A program made the translations under genes and the position numbers. Under the pieces are notes generated by a model, which was not told where the DNA came from, did no database searches, and was given only the letters and a program-made list of their open reading frames with translations. Positions 6,389-14,532 of a DNA stretch of 23,735 bases are shown piece by piece. This DNA is from CAYLHX01 sp964383675. Its GTDB lineage: Bacteria; Patescibacteriota; Gracilibacteria; UBA1369; LOWO2-01-FULL-3. The stretch spans positions 1 to 23,735 of the forward strand of contig CAYLHX010000021.1 in assembly GCA_964383675.1 (NCBI GenBank), in the 5' to 3' direction. How positions within the stretch are numbered: the stretch's first letter is position 1; each line of letters starts with the position of its first letter.

Positions 6389-8213
6389 TAGTGACCGCCT
6401 CACGAATCTCAAATTCTATATTGTCCGGGAACTTAGGTATGGTGGGGGACCAGGCCGGCCAGCTTTCAATCTCAACCTTGTTTATCTCCGGAAGGTTTTG
6501 AATATAGTTTTTAGCCTCATCAATTTCCTTACCCAAAATATGGTCCTTTATCTTGTTTAACAGCCTTTCACCGCTTTCTTTGCTCGGATCAATCGAAAAC
6601 TGTTCAATTCCCTTAATGTTAGCCGTTAGCTTAATCTTACCGTTGGTGTTATTCCACTCAAAAATTCTATAGGAGGTGGACTCCTCATTGATACGCAAAA
6701 GCTCCTTCTGCGGGCTTTTCTTCAGAGTCAGTTCATTCTTCAAAATCTCCAGCATCTCATCATGATCATAGTAGACACCACTCACAAACACCTCGCCGCT
6801 GACAGTAAACTCCGCTTGTTCCTGATTTAACAGACCACTTGGAACATCCACACTCACCTCTCCGATTTTCACCGCTCCTTCACCGTCCAACAAGGTATAT
6901 ATGGTGCCGTCGCCAACCAGCTCACTTTTTTCCGCCACTGCTTTTTCAAGCTCGGCGATTGCATTTTTCATCAATTCATCCTCAAGTCGTGAACTTGCGG
7001 CATCAAGATCTTCCTGAGAAATATAGGCTACGAAATCAGTCACTCCGCCAGTCATGGGATCGCTGCTTTCGGCATAAAGTTCGCTTCTACTGCTTTCGTT
7101 TAAACCGGGCAAGAAGAAGCTACTGGGAGCAATATTCCCTCTTTCGCCGACAATGGTCCCAAAAGCATCCACCGGATCAGCCACTACCGGAACCTCCAAA
7201 GTGCCGGGACCGTTAGCTGTTGCCGCCGGGACCGTGACCGCATTTTGAAGTCTAAAGACGATACCTTCATCCGTTTGAAAACGTGTTTGCGGTATTAGCG
7301 GCCAATCATTTTTGGTTGTATTAAAGATAGTTATCTTACCGCCGGCATTGGAACCCTTTTCCGAGAATTTTTTGCCGGTGGAATAATGTGTGATAGTTGT
7401 AGTAACCGTAGTGGAAACAGGATAACTGGCTATCATATGTGGTGGACGAGTTTCCAGTTCCGCTTTGTTGGAATTGTAGTCGGCCAGCGTAATATTTACC
7501 GATTTTTCCAACACGCTAGCTGAAGGAGTAAGATGAATTGTTGCTCCGGGAAGTGCTATGTAGACAATTACCAGCAGAATCACCAAGCTCACCGCCACTA
7601 AACTGAACAAGAGATGTCTATTTGGTCCCATCACCACCAGTTTCGGCCTTGCCGACTTACTTTTTTTCTTTTGCGCGTCCAATTTGGAAACATCGATGTT
7701 CTTGTTGCTCTTACGCTTATTTAAAATCTCACTTATTGAGAGTTTTCGCTCCTTAAGGCGGGGAGGGGGCTCATCTTCAATTGAATTAACAGTTGCCCGC
7801 AAGGGAGTGATTCGCAACTGTTCGTCCTGCACCTCGGTTGAAAAAAGAGCAGGCTTCCCCTCACTGTTGGCCTGGTTATAGACTTCAATGCCAAGTTGCT
7901 GTGCTAAATAAATACCATTTCCATCATTTGTGACAAAATAAATGGTTTTTCCGGCCTCTTCCGACTTTCTCTTCAAAATTTTCAGATTTACCACACTTTG
8001 AAACAAGATAGCGCGCTTAGGCACGACAATATAAACGTGCTTGGCTCGGACCGGCTTAATCTTGTCATAAACTGCAGTTACCTCGTCATCAATCTCAACA
8101 TATACCACCTTCTTCGTCGAAACTACCTGCTCTTCTGTTACGCTTTCGGTTTCTGCAAGTTCTTCTTTTTTCTCCTTTTTGTCCTCATCTTTTTTGTTTT
8201 TTTTGGGAGGCAT
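6381..8213 (-). CDS. Patescibacteria-type single-pass membrane protein, partner of FtsA-like ATPase
   Basis: This 610-aa protein has a Lys/Glu-rich disordered start (1-32), a cytosolic alpha/beta domain (about 34-115, beginning VVYVEIDDEVTAVYDKIK, with VPKRAILFQSVVNLKILKR), a basic linker (150-200), one membrane helix (about 201-221) and a large extracellular part of about 390 residues. The extracellular part has beta-rich stretches that I associate with proteins annotated as baseplate-J-like in Patescibacteria; that label is from memory and uncertain. The start lies 9 nt after the FtsA-like gene, so the two are surely co-transcribed and probably form a complex. By inference it is a transmembrane partner carrying a signal or scaffold from an actin-like ATPase to the cell surface. 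No terminator is seen after it. Confidence 0.75.
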   Translation of the reverse strand: MPPKKNKKDEDKKEKKEELAETESVTEEQVVSTKKVVYVEIDDEVTAVYDKIKPVRAKHVYIVVPKRAILFQSVVNLKILKRKSEEAGKTIYFVTNDGNGIYLAQQLGIEVYNQANSEGKPALFSTEVQDEQLRITPLRATVNSIEDEPPPRLKERKLSISEILNKRKSNKNIDVSKLDAQKKKSKSARPKLVVMGPNRHLLFSLVAVSLVILLVIVYIALPGATIHLTPSASVLEKSVNITLADYNSNKAELETRPPHMIASYPVSTTVTTTITHYSTGKKFSEKGSNAGGKITIFNTTKNDWPLIPQTRFQTDEGIVFRLQNAVTVPAATANGPGTLEVPVVADPVDAFGTIVGERGNIAPSSFFLPGLNESSRSELYAESSDPMTGGVTDFVAYISQEDLDAASSRLEDELMKNAIAELEKAVAEKSELVGDGTIYTLLDGEGAVKIGEVSVDVPSGLLNQEQAEFTVSGEVFVSGVYYDHDEMLEILKNELTLKKSPQKELLRINEESTSYRIFEWNNTNGKIKLTANIKGIEQFSIDPSKESGERLLNKIKDHILGKEIDEAKNYIQNLPEINKVEIESWPAWSPTIPKFPDNIEFEIREAVTIE

Positions 8214-8222
8214 TTGCTATTT

Positions 8223-9476
8223 TTAAATTTGCATTAGACGAACCACCTTCTTCAAAACCTTCGAAAGGAGTTGCTCTTCGGTTATAAAAGTTAGGGCCAA
8301 GTTGGCCAGTGCCATTGGGATAATATCTTGTTGATCCTTGATTTGCTTGGTCTCGTCCATTAGATTGGTAATCATCTTGGGACTTAAAAAGCTAATTTGA
8401 GGTTTTTTGGCAAAAGGTAGTGATTTTACCCACTCTCGACTCTCCAAAGCCTCTTTCACCTCGGGCAGATGGCTGCCGCCACCGGAAATCAGAATTTTGG
8501 AAGGCATCACGTCAATATTGCTAAACTCCTCCAGGGTTAAAACAACGCCGGAAAGCCAAACGTCGGAGTCGGTTTTCATGGCCTCTCGCACGATTCTGTG
8601 CGACTGTCTCTCCAGATTGTCATAACTGTAAGCCAACTTAATGTCTTCGGCATCTTTGAAGGAAATATTTAAACTTTGTGAGAGACGTTTTGTAAAAGTA
8701 CGGCCACCAAGAGTAAACATCTTGGTTCCTTCCACTACACCGTCGCGGACTACCGCCACATCGGTTGTTCCTCCTCCAATATCCAGAAATATAGCCCCGA
8801 ATTGGCCACCATCCTCATGGCCAAGACAACGAGTCAAAGCATATGGTTCTGCGGCTATAGCCAAGAGTTCCTTATCGATCTCCGCGGCAATGGTTTGCAG
8901 CGCGCCATAGTGAACAAGTGGGGCAAAAGCGTTAAAAATACCCAAAGTCACCTCTTTTCCCTGAAAACCGATAGGGTTTGTTACCTTATACCCGTCAATT
9001 CTTACGTCTACGATCGCGGCATTGACCAATTTTACATCGATCTCGCTATAACCGGTTTCGTGAGCCAGTTGGGCTCTAACTTGTTCGAAAGCCCTCCATT
9101 GAACTTTATGTACGATATTTTTTAATTCCGAAAGATCGATTTTGCTGTTGGCGTCTCTGCGAATATAGCTGGTGGTGCTGGTTGCTCCCTTTACCAATTC
9201 TCCGGAAATTCCCAAAATCATCCGATTGGTGGAAACACCCGCCATACGCTCCGCCTCGCGGATCGCACTGTGACAATTGGCAATAACCGAAGCGATATCG
9301 GTTACCACACCACTCTGCATATCTCCCAACTTCTGCTGCTTGCGTCCCACACCCAAAATGCGTCCTTTAGTGCCTTCCGCCTCGCAAACCAAAGCCTTCA
9401 CCATATCAGTTCCGATGTCTAACGCCAGGAAGTGGGCATCAGTAGATCTTTTTTTAATTCGACGAAAAAATCTCAT
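8223..9476 (-). CDS. FtsA/PilM-like actin-fold ATPase
   Basis: This 417-aa protein belongs to the actin/Hsp70 fold family of FtsA and PilM. The phosphate-1 motif is LALDIGTDMVKALV (residues 17-30), an SHS2-like insert follows (about 85-165), the phosphate-2 motif is LDIGGGTTDVAVV (231-243), and ILISGGGSHLPEV is the adenosine-binding region. The C-terminus ends in a basic, amphipathic-looking helix (LLSKVLKKVVRLMQI), like the membrane-targeting tail of FtsA. FtsA anchors FtsZ at the division site, while PilM is part of the type IV pilus base. No ftsZ or other pil gene is in view, so the role cannot be decided. Its partner is the 610-aa membrane protein 9 nt downstream; ddl lies 45 nt upstream in the same operon. 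Confidence 0.82.
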   Translation of the reverse strand: MRFFRRIKKRSTDAHFLALDIGTDMVKALVCEAEGTKGRILGVGRKQQKLGDMQSGVVTDIASVIANCHSAIREAERMAGVSTNRMILGISGELVKGATSTTSYIRRDANSKIDLSELKNIVHKVQWRAFEQVRAQLAHETGYSEIDVKLVNAAIVDVRIDGYKVTNPIGFQGKEVTLGIFNAFAPLVHYGALQTIAAEIDKELLAIAAEPYALTRCLGHEDGGQFGAIFLDIGGGTTDVAVVRDGVVEGTKMFTLGGRTFTKRLSQSLNISFKDAEDIKLAYSYDNLERQSHRIVREAMKTDSDVWLSGVVLTLEEFSNIDVMPSKILISGGGSHLPEVKEALESREWVKSLPFAKKPQISFLSPKMITNLMDETKQIKDQQDIIPMALANLALTFITEEQLLSKVLKKVVRLMQI

Positions 9477-9521
9477 AGCCAGGAAAATATATGTAAATTA
9501 GCCACTAAAAGCAATATCTAA

Positions 9522-10628
9522 CTAACTTTTAAACCAGTCACTACCACTGGCAAATGTCATCTGATTTTTCTCTTTTTCTTTGTAGCGCTCAATTCCAAGC
9601 TCTATAAGCCTGTCTACCAGGTCCTGATAACTGATTCCATAGGACTCAATCATTTTTGGATACATGCTGATGGAGGTAAAACCGGGCATGGTATTTATTT
9701 CATTCAGATAAATCTTGCCATCATCACGGTCCAAAAAAGCATCAACACGGGCCAGACCTGCACAGTCCAGCAGTTTATAAGCTCTAATGCAAATTTTCTG
9801 AATCTCTTCTTCAGTTTCTTGAGACAAATTGGCGGGAACTTCCGTGGTGGATACACCATTTACGTATTTGTCATAAAAATCATAAAACTCTCCTCCCACA
9901 ATTACTTCACCCACCGGGGAAGCAATAACCTCATCGTTACCTAAAATAGCGCACTCGATTTCCCGAGCATTGATGCCGGTTTCCACCAGTATTCTACGAT
10001 CAAATTTCGCGGCCAAATCAATGGCTTCAATCAAAGCCTTCCTATTATCCTCCTCTGAACCACTATCGGCGGGTTTTACTTTGCTGATTCCTACGGAAGA
10101 TCCCATATTCGAAGGCTTTACGAAGCAGGGCAGTCCGATATTTGCCAAAATGTCTTCCAAAATCAGCTCTTTTTCCGACTCCCAAGCACTTCGATTAAAA
10201 CCGATATAAGGTGCCACCGGAATACCGGCAGCCTCCCAAAGAGCCTTGCATTGCAGCTTGTCCATTGCCGTGGAAGAAGCCAAAACTCCGCAACCCACAT
10301 AAGGGATATCCAGCATCTCAAAAAGTCCTTGAATAGTTCCGTCTTCACCGTAGGGACCATGTAGAACCGGAAAAGCTATGTCCGGCTTCTCCTCCCAATT
10401 TGGATCGCTGGAAAAAACAATTTCACTTAACTTCTCATACTTCTGCAGTTTAAAATTTTCCAAACAATTATCTCCGGCCATCCACCGCCCCTCCTGTGTA
10501 ATGCCAATCTCTTGCACCTCATATTTTTCGGGATCCAAAGCTTTAATTACCGAAGTCGCCGATACCAACGAAACCTCGTGCTCTCCGCTGCGCCCGCCGA
10601 AAATTACTGCGACTTTAAGTTTTTTCAT
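9522..10628 (-). CDS. ddl: D-alanine--D-alanine ligase
   Basis: This 368-aa ATP-grasp ligase makes D-Ala-D-Ala for the peptidoglycan stem peptide in the cytosol. Family motifs are FGGRSGEHEVS (10-20, with the conserved Glu that binds the first D-Ala), HGPYGEDG (90-97), KPSNMGSSVGI (171-181, ATP-binding lid) and LNEINTMPGFT (308-318, Mg ligands and substrate loop). The omega-loop stretch EFYDFYDKYVNG has the Lys-Tyr pair typical of D-Ala-adding enzymes and lacks the changed loop of D-lactate ligases such as VanA, so a normal D-Ala-D-Ala product is expected. It sits between the vanX-like gene (38 nt upstream) and the FtsA-like gene (45 nt downstream). The C-terminal tail of about 20 residues is longer than usual. 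Confidence 0.93.
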   Translation of the reverse strand: MKKLKVAVIFGGRSGEHEVSLVSATSVIKALDPEKYEVQEIGITQEGRWMAGDNCLENFKLQKYEKLSEIVFSSDPNWEEKPDIAFPVLHGPYGEDGTIQGLFEMLDIPYVGCGVLASSTAMDKLQCKALWEAAGIPVAPYIGFNRSAWESEKELILEDILANIGLPCFVKPSNMGSSVGISKVKPADSGSEEDNRKALIEAIDLAAKFDRRILVETGINAREIECAILGNDEVIASPVGEVIVGGEFYDFYDKYVNGVSTTEVPANLSQETEEEIQKICIRAYKLLDCAGLARVDAFLDRDDGKIYLNEINTMPGFTSISMYPKMIESYGISYQDLVDRLIELGIERYKEKEKNQMTFASGSDWFKS

Positions 10629-10666
10629 ACCAAAAAGATAACAGAGAAATAACTTTTGTTAAAGCG

Positions 10667-11410
10667 CTAAATATTTAGCTCCATACTGTCATAAATTGCA
10701 GCCGGCTGCTCTTTGTGTTTGGCCCAAGCTTGATCACCGTAGCTGAAATGCCACCACTCCTCAGGGTAATTCACAAACCCCACTTCTTCCAAAACTTGCC
10801 GTAGTAGACGACGATTCCGGTCAAACTCCTTACATTCTTCTTGTGAGAATGGCATCGGTGTGCCACTGGTCTGTAAATCATCAATCTTGCTCACATCATC
10901 TCGACCTCCTTCAAAATGGTCAGTAAAAGAGCGCACGTTAAATTCATCAAAGGCTGTTCCCATAGGCAGCTCTCGACCGAATTCATCTACCAGGGTAAGG
11001 TCCACCGCGCCACCGGTATTGTGTGGTGCAGGTAGTTTTGGATCATGACTCGGTAGAGAGACAAAAACCTGTACCGCTGTTTTAAGCTGATCGTCACTCC
11101 ACTCGGGATGTCGGGCCTTTAAAACGCCCCAATAATTTTCATAGAGAAAATTTTGAGTTTTCAGAGTTCGAAAGCCGTCCCAAATCTTAAAATTCCAGCC
11201 TTCACAGCCGGGTATTTTATTAAGCCTTGTTTTTGCCTCGCGCAGTTTTTCAATAGCCCCCTTGCGTAGTTTTATCTCCGGAGTTTCGGCATAGCTCCAT
11301 TGGTAATACATCGGAACCAACAAAAACTCTTGTGGATCCAAGACCTCCAATGTCTCACCACAATCCCGAATCTCAATTTTTTGCATGCCCGGACTATCGA
11401 GTATTCCCAT
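10667..11410 (-). CDS. vanX: VanX/DdpX-type D-Ala-D-Ala dipeptidase (M15D)
   Basis: This 247-aa zinc peptidase of the VanX family hydrolyses free D-Ala-D-Ala. The zinc ligands are visible as PHNTGGAVD (His130, Asp137) and EEWWH (catalytic Glu218, His221). The DGFR motif (Arg81) matches the Arg that stabilises the transition state, and the length fits VanX/DdpX. There is no signal peptide, so it acts in the cytosol. It lies 15 nt after alr and 38 nt before ddl. No vanH, vanA-type ligase or two-component system is nearby, so glycopeptide resistance is unlikely. Recycling of D-Ala-D-Ala, or control of its pool, is the better inference. Confidence 0.87.
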   Translation of the reverse strand: MGILDSPGMQKIEIRDCGETLEVLDPQEFLLVPMYYQWSYAETPEIKLRKGAIEKLREAKTRLNKIPGCEGWNFKIWDGFRTLKTQNFLYENYWGVLKARHPEWSDDQLKTAVQVFVSLPSHDPKLPAPHNTGGAVDLTLVDEFGRELPMGTAFDEFNVRSFTDHFEGGRDDVSKIDDLQTSGTPMPFSQEECKEFDRNRRLLRQVLEEVGFVNYPEEWWHFSYGDQAWAKHKEQPAAIYDSMELNI

Positions 11411-11425
11411 GTCACAAGTTTTAAA

Positions 11426-12547
11426 TTAAACAACCAAGCGTGGAATCCTCTCATTAACCCTGGTTGGAACTTCATAGTTGATCGTTGAAGCCCAGCTCCC
11501 AAACTGCTCGGCACTGATCATCTCTTCCCCTTGCTTGCCGATCAGCACGACCTCCTCCTCCAGGTTTACACCATCTATGTCGGTAACATCGACCATAATA
11601 ATATTCATGCAGATCCTGCCGCGCAGAGGCGCCCTTTGTCCTTTAATTAAAACATGGGCATTGGCAACTCCACGATCATAGCCGTCATAGTATCCCACGG
11701 GCAAAATAGCCAGACGAGTATCATGGGTAGTCTTATAGGTACAGCCGTACCCTATGTATTCGCCAGCCGGAATCTCCTTAATTTGCGCCACTTTTGTCTT
11801 CCAGGTAAAGGCCGGACTCAATTCAAAACCTCCACCAACCTCTTTTAGATAAGAGACCATTGTCTCATTGGATGGCCACATACCGTAGGTGGCGATGCCG
11901 GGCCGCACCATATCAAAATGGGTTTCCTTAAAAAGAATCGTGGCCGCTGAATTGGCGCAGTGACGTATCTTGATCGGAATACCATTTTCTTCCAGCAAAA
12001 TTATGCCCTCTTCAAAGCTCTTCAGCTGCTTTTCCGCATAGGAGTGATCGGTAGTATCTTCAATATTCGCAAAGTGGGTGGCTACTCCCTCAATTTCAAT
12101 ATTTTCGAAAGTTTTTATGTATTTGGCAAACTCCAAAAGCTCCTTGGCAGTAAGACCCTGGCGATTATTCCCGGTTTCCATTTTTAGATGAACCTTAACG
12201 GGCTTTTTGAGTTTACCAAGCATCTCGATGGTTTCTCGGTTATAAGCGACCAGCCTGCATCCCAAGTCTACGGCTTCTTCCAAGGAATCCAAACCTACGT
12301 AGCCCAAAATATATATTGGAACCTCCACCCCTGCCTCACGTAGCCCCCGCGCCTCATAAACCGCATTAACGCCGAGCCAATCGGCTCCCGCCTCCACGAA
12401 AATACGACCGGTCTCCACCAGGCCGTGACCATAGGCGTTGGCCTTCACACAGGGACACAAAATCTTGTCACCCACGATGGTTCTAAAACGCTTAATATTG
12501 CTTTCTAAGGCCTTTCGTGAGATTTCGATCCAAGTTAATTCTTTCAT
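11426..12547 (-). CDS. alr: Alanine racemase
   Basis: This 373-aa fold-type III PLP enzyme interconverts L- and D-alanine in the cytosol. The PLP lysine lies in VKANAYGHG (Lys35), NNRQG carries the conserved Arg129, RPGIATYG binds the phosphate (from Arg215), and the second catalytic base is the Tyr of IGYGCTY (Tyr267). Length and domain order (TIM barrel, then beta domain) are normal. The usual CMDQ motif reads CMNI here, a mild deviation. It is the first gene of the minus-strand operon alr, vanX-like, ddl, FtsA-like, membrane protein, and supplies D-Ala to the ligase two genes on. The candidate promoter is so close that the mRNA may be leaderless. Confidence 0.94.
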   Translation of the reverse strand: MKELTWIEISRKALESNIKRFRTIVGDKILCPCVKANAYGHGLVETGRIFVEAGADWLGVNAVYEARGLREAGVEVPIYILGYVGLDSLEEAVDLGCRLVAYNRETIEMLGKLKKPVKVHLKMETGNNRQGLTAKELLEFAKYIKTFENIEIEGVATHFANIEDTTDHSYAEKQLKSFEEGIILLEENGIPIKIRHCANSAATILFKETHFDMVRPGIATYGMWPSNETMVSYLKEVGGGFELSPAFTWKTKVAQIKEIPAGEYIGYGCTYKTTHDTRLAILPVGYYDGYDRGVANAHVLIKGQRAPLRGRICMNIIMVDVTDIDGVNLEEEVVLIGKQGEEMISAEQFGSWASTINYEVPTRVNERIPRLVV

Positions 12548-12553
12548 GGCCTC

Positions 12554-12582
12554 AGCATATCACCAAGTTGCCCGTTGACCAA
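12554..12582 (-). promoter_or_regulatory. Candidate alr-operon promoter (near-leaderless)
   Basis: On the minus strand, TTGGTC (12582-12577), 17 nt, TATGCT (12559-12554). The ATG begins 7 nt after the -10, so transcription would start at or next to the start codon. It overlaps the divergent promoter on the other strand. Confidence 0.4.
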
Positions 12583-12603
12583 AACATACTTTTATCCTAA
12601 AAT
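12575..12603 (+). promoter_or_regulatory. Promoter of the BI-1/yceD/rpmF/nusB/rnc operon
   Basis: TTGACC (12575-12580), 17 nt, TAAAAT (12598-12603), a near-consensus sigma-70 promoter. The leader before the ATG at 12640 is about 30 nt. Its -35 overlaps the -35 of the divergent alr promoter, so the two operons may compete for polymerase. Confidence 0.75.
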
Positions 12604-12639
12604 TGAAGACCAAAGAGAAAGAAAAACTAACCCAAAATC

Positions 12640-13332
12640 ATGTTTGAACCAAACAATAACAATCAATACAGCCCGACAGCCAAAGTTGGTATCGAGCCAA
12701 CCTTTTTCGGCAAAGTTATGGCCTTTTTCGCTCTGGCCATAGCAGCTTCCGTAGGCGGAATTTTCGTTGCTCAACAGTTTTTAATGCAGTTTTTCGTGCA
12801 GGTACCCGGTATCATGTTTCTATTTTTCGCGATTGAGCTGGCAATTATCTTCACTTCCCGTATGTGGAGTAAGAAAAAGCCACTTAATAGATTGCTATTC
12901 GCTTTATTTGCCTTCATCACCGGTGTGACCATTGCACCACTTCTAAGCGTTGTAGCCGGTATTCCGGGTGGTTCGGCATTGATTGCCAAAGCTCTAATAG
13001 CCACAGTCTTTATGTTCGGAGCCACTGCCCTGATCGGTTGGACCACCAAAATCGATCTTTCAGGAATAAGAGGTTTTCTAATGATGGCTTTGATCGGTAT
13101 GATCGTGGTCAGCGTTATAGGTTTCTTTGTGCCCTGGGGAAACACTTTTGAAATGGTCTTTTCCGGAATTGGAGTTATTCTGTTCAGTGTTTTTACCATG
13201 TACGACTTCCAGAAGATCAAGCAGTTCCCACAGGATCAGTATATCGATGCCGCTTTAATGCTATATCTGGACATTTTTAATCTGTTTGTCTACATTTTGC
13301 GTTTCATGCTAGCATTTAGTAATAGAGACTAA
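12640..13332 (+). CDS. Bax inhibitor-1 / YccA family membrane protein
   Basis: This 230-aa protein has about seven hydrophobic helices from residue 24 to the end and the family signature near the C-terminus: MYDFQKIKQ followed by DAALMLYLDIFNLFVYIL. The family (UPF0005, YccA/YbhL/BsYetJ) comprises inner-membrane proteins. YccA restrains the protease FtsH, and BsYetJ is a pH-gated calcium leak channel whose Asp pair lies in this C-terminal region. The substrate or partner here cannot be told. It is the first gene of a tight plus-strand operon, six bases ahead of yceD. The N-terminal ~20 residues are Asn/Gln rich and cytosolic. Confidence 0.88.
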   Translation: MFEPNNNNQYSPTAKVGIEPTFFGKVMAFFALAIAASVGGIFVAQQFLMQFFVQVPGIMFLFFAIELAIIFTSRMWSKKKPLNRLLFALFAFITGVTIAPLLSVVAGIPGGSALIAKALIATVFMFGATALIGWTTKIDLSGIRGFLMMALIGMIVVSVIGFFVPWGNTFEMVFSGIGVILFSVFTMYDFQKIKQFPQDQYIDAALMLYLDIFNLFVYILRFMLAFSNRD

Positions 13333-13338
13333 AGAACA

Positions 13339-13863
13339 ATGAGTGTATTAACTTTCGACGTATCCGGCCTGATGGAACAGGCAACAGGTTCTTCCGAAGC
13401 CTACAGTTTTGCCGGACCGGTAAAATTTGATGACCTAAAACTGACCAAAGATCTTTGCGGTACGGCGGAAATTATGAGAATCGAAGACGGTTTTAACGCT
13501 GTAATAAAAGAAGTTGAGGGGCAGCTGTCCTTTCAGTGCGAACGTTGTCTGGAAGAGTTTAAGCAAGATTTTCATCTTGATCCTGCCGAAAGGCAGTACT
13601 ACTTCCATCGCCCCCGTAAAGTTGAGGATGAATATGATCTGTTTTTGGTCGACACCAAGCACCAAAAAATCGATTTAGCCGAAATGCTGAGACAAGAAAT
13701 TATCTTGCATTTCCCGATAATTCAAGTATGCTCAACTAGCTGTCAGGGGATTTGTGCTCACTGCGGTAAAAACAGGAACAGCAAGAAGTGTAACTGTAAA
13801 GACGAAGAGCCCGATAAGAATGAGCATAAGCCACTGAGTGCCTTAAAAGATTTAATTAAATAG
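13339..13863 (+). CDS. yceD: YceD / DUF177 family protein, ribosome-linked
   Basis: This 174-aa protein matches the DUF177 (YceD) family. It shows the core stretch FQCERCLEEF (about 61-70) and the C-terminal CxxCxGxCxxCGxxxN pattern (CSTSCQGICAHCGKNRN) followed by CNC, a cluster of cysteines that probably binds zinc. In most bacteria yceD lies directly before rpmF and is linked to 23S rRNA maturation and ribosome assembly, exactly as here (5 nt spacing). No Shine-Dalgarno is seen before the ATG. Confidence 0.88.
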   Translation: MSVLTFDVSGLMEQATGSSEAYSFAGPVKFDDLKLTKDLCGTAEIMRIEDGFNAVIKEVEGQLSFQCERCLEEFKQDFHLDPAERQYYFHRPRKVEDEYDLFLVDTKHQKIDLAEMLRQEIILHFPIIQVCSTSCQGICAHCGKNRNSKKCNCKDEEPDKNEHKPLSALKDLIK

Positions 13864-13868
13864 AAACC

Positions 13869-14108
13869 ATGTCAAAGCATCCTACACCTAAGAAGAAAAC
13901 GGCTAAGTCTACCAGTAAACAGCGCTATGGCAGTTTTAAGACCAAAGTTTTGAATAAACTTTCCGACAGAGTGAACTTAACCAACTGCCCGGATTGTGGT
14001 GAAAAAACCTTGTCACACACCGCCTGCCCTGAATGTGGGAAGTATAGAGGTAGACAAGTTGTAGATAAATCCAAAGCCGTCGAGAAAATCACCAAGATAA
14101 AAGCTTAA
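13869..14108 (+). CDS. rpmF: 50S ribosomal protein L32
   Basis: This 79-aa basic protein opens with MSKHPTPKKKTAKSTSKQR, close to the family's PKKKxSxSxxxxR start, and has two CxxC pairs (CPDC and CPEC) that make the zinc ribbon of the C+ form of L32. It is about 20 residues longer than the usual 56-60 because of an extra linker before the zinc ribbon and a Lys-rich tail. It binds 23S rRNA at the base of the central protuberance. It sits between yceD (5 nt) and nusB (4 nt). C+ ribosomal proteins are often linked to zinc supply, but no zinc-regulator site is visible. Confidence 0.93.
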   Translation: MSKHPTPKKKTAKSTSKQRYGSFKTKVLNKLSDRVNLTNCPDCGEKTLSHTACPECGKYRGRQVVDKSKAVEKITKIKA

Positions 14109-14112
14109 CATT

Positions 14113-14532
14113 ATGGCTAGTTATAGGCACCTTGCCCGAACGTGCGTCATGCAGACCATCTTTGCATATGAGTTTCACGGGGGAGACCCCCAAAAACTCC
14201 TTGAAAGCACGTTAGCGGAATTTGCGCCTAAACTGACCGAAGTTGAGTTTGCCTTTACCACCCTGAAAGGTGTTATTGAGCGTATTGAAGATATCAAAAA
14301 AATCATCCAGGAGTTTGCACCTCAGTGGCCTTTTGATAAAATTGCACGTATAGATCGCGCAATTTTGGAAATCGGCATTTATGAAATACTCTATTCAGAT
14401 GATATCCCGCCGGTTGTGGCGATCAATGAATCCATCGAAATTGCCAAGCACTTTGGTGACGAGAACAGTCCCAAATTCATAAATGGCGTTTTGAGCAGTG
14501 TAATGAATGATTATAAAAAAGATCAAAAGTAA
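14113..14532 (+). CDS. nusB: Transcription antitermination factor NusB
   Basis: This 139-aa all-helical protein has the NusB layout: the N-terminal RHLARTCVMQTIFAYEF stretch that binds boxA RNA, and the C-terminal signature PPVVAINESIEIAKHF followed by SPKFINGVLSSV. With NusE (S10) it binds boxA in rRNA transcripts and helps RNA polymerase pass terminators. Its length is normal. The stop overlaps the start of rnc by one base (TAATG), implying translational coupling. The pairing with RNase III makes sense, as both act on rRNA precursors. Confidence 0.93.
   Translation: MASYRHLARTCVMQTIFAYEFHGGDPQKLLESTLAEFAPKLTEVEFAFTTLKGVIERIEDIKKIIQEFAPQWPFDKIARIDRAILEIGIYEILYSDDIPPVVAINESIEIAKHFGDENSPKFINGVLSSVMNDYKKDQK

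Noticed and set aside
10667..11410. Vancomycin-resistance cluster
   Set aside because: Only a VanX-like gene is present; vanH, a D-Lac ligase and vanRS are missing, and the ligase keeps D-Ala-type residues.
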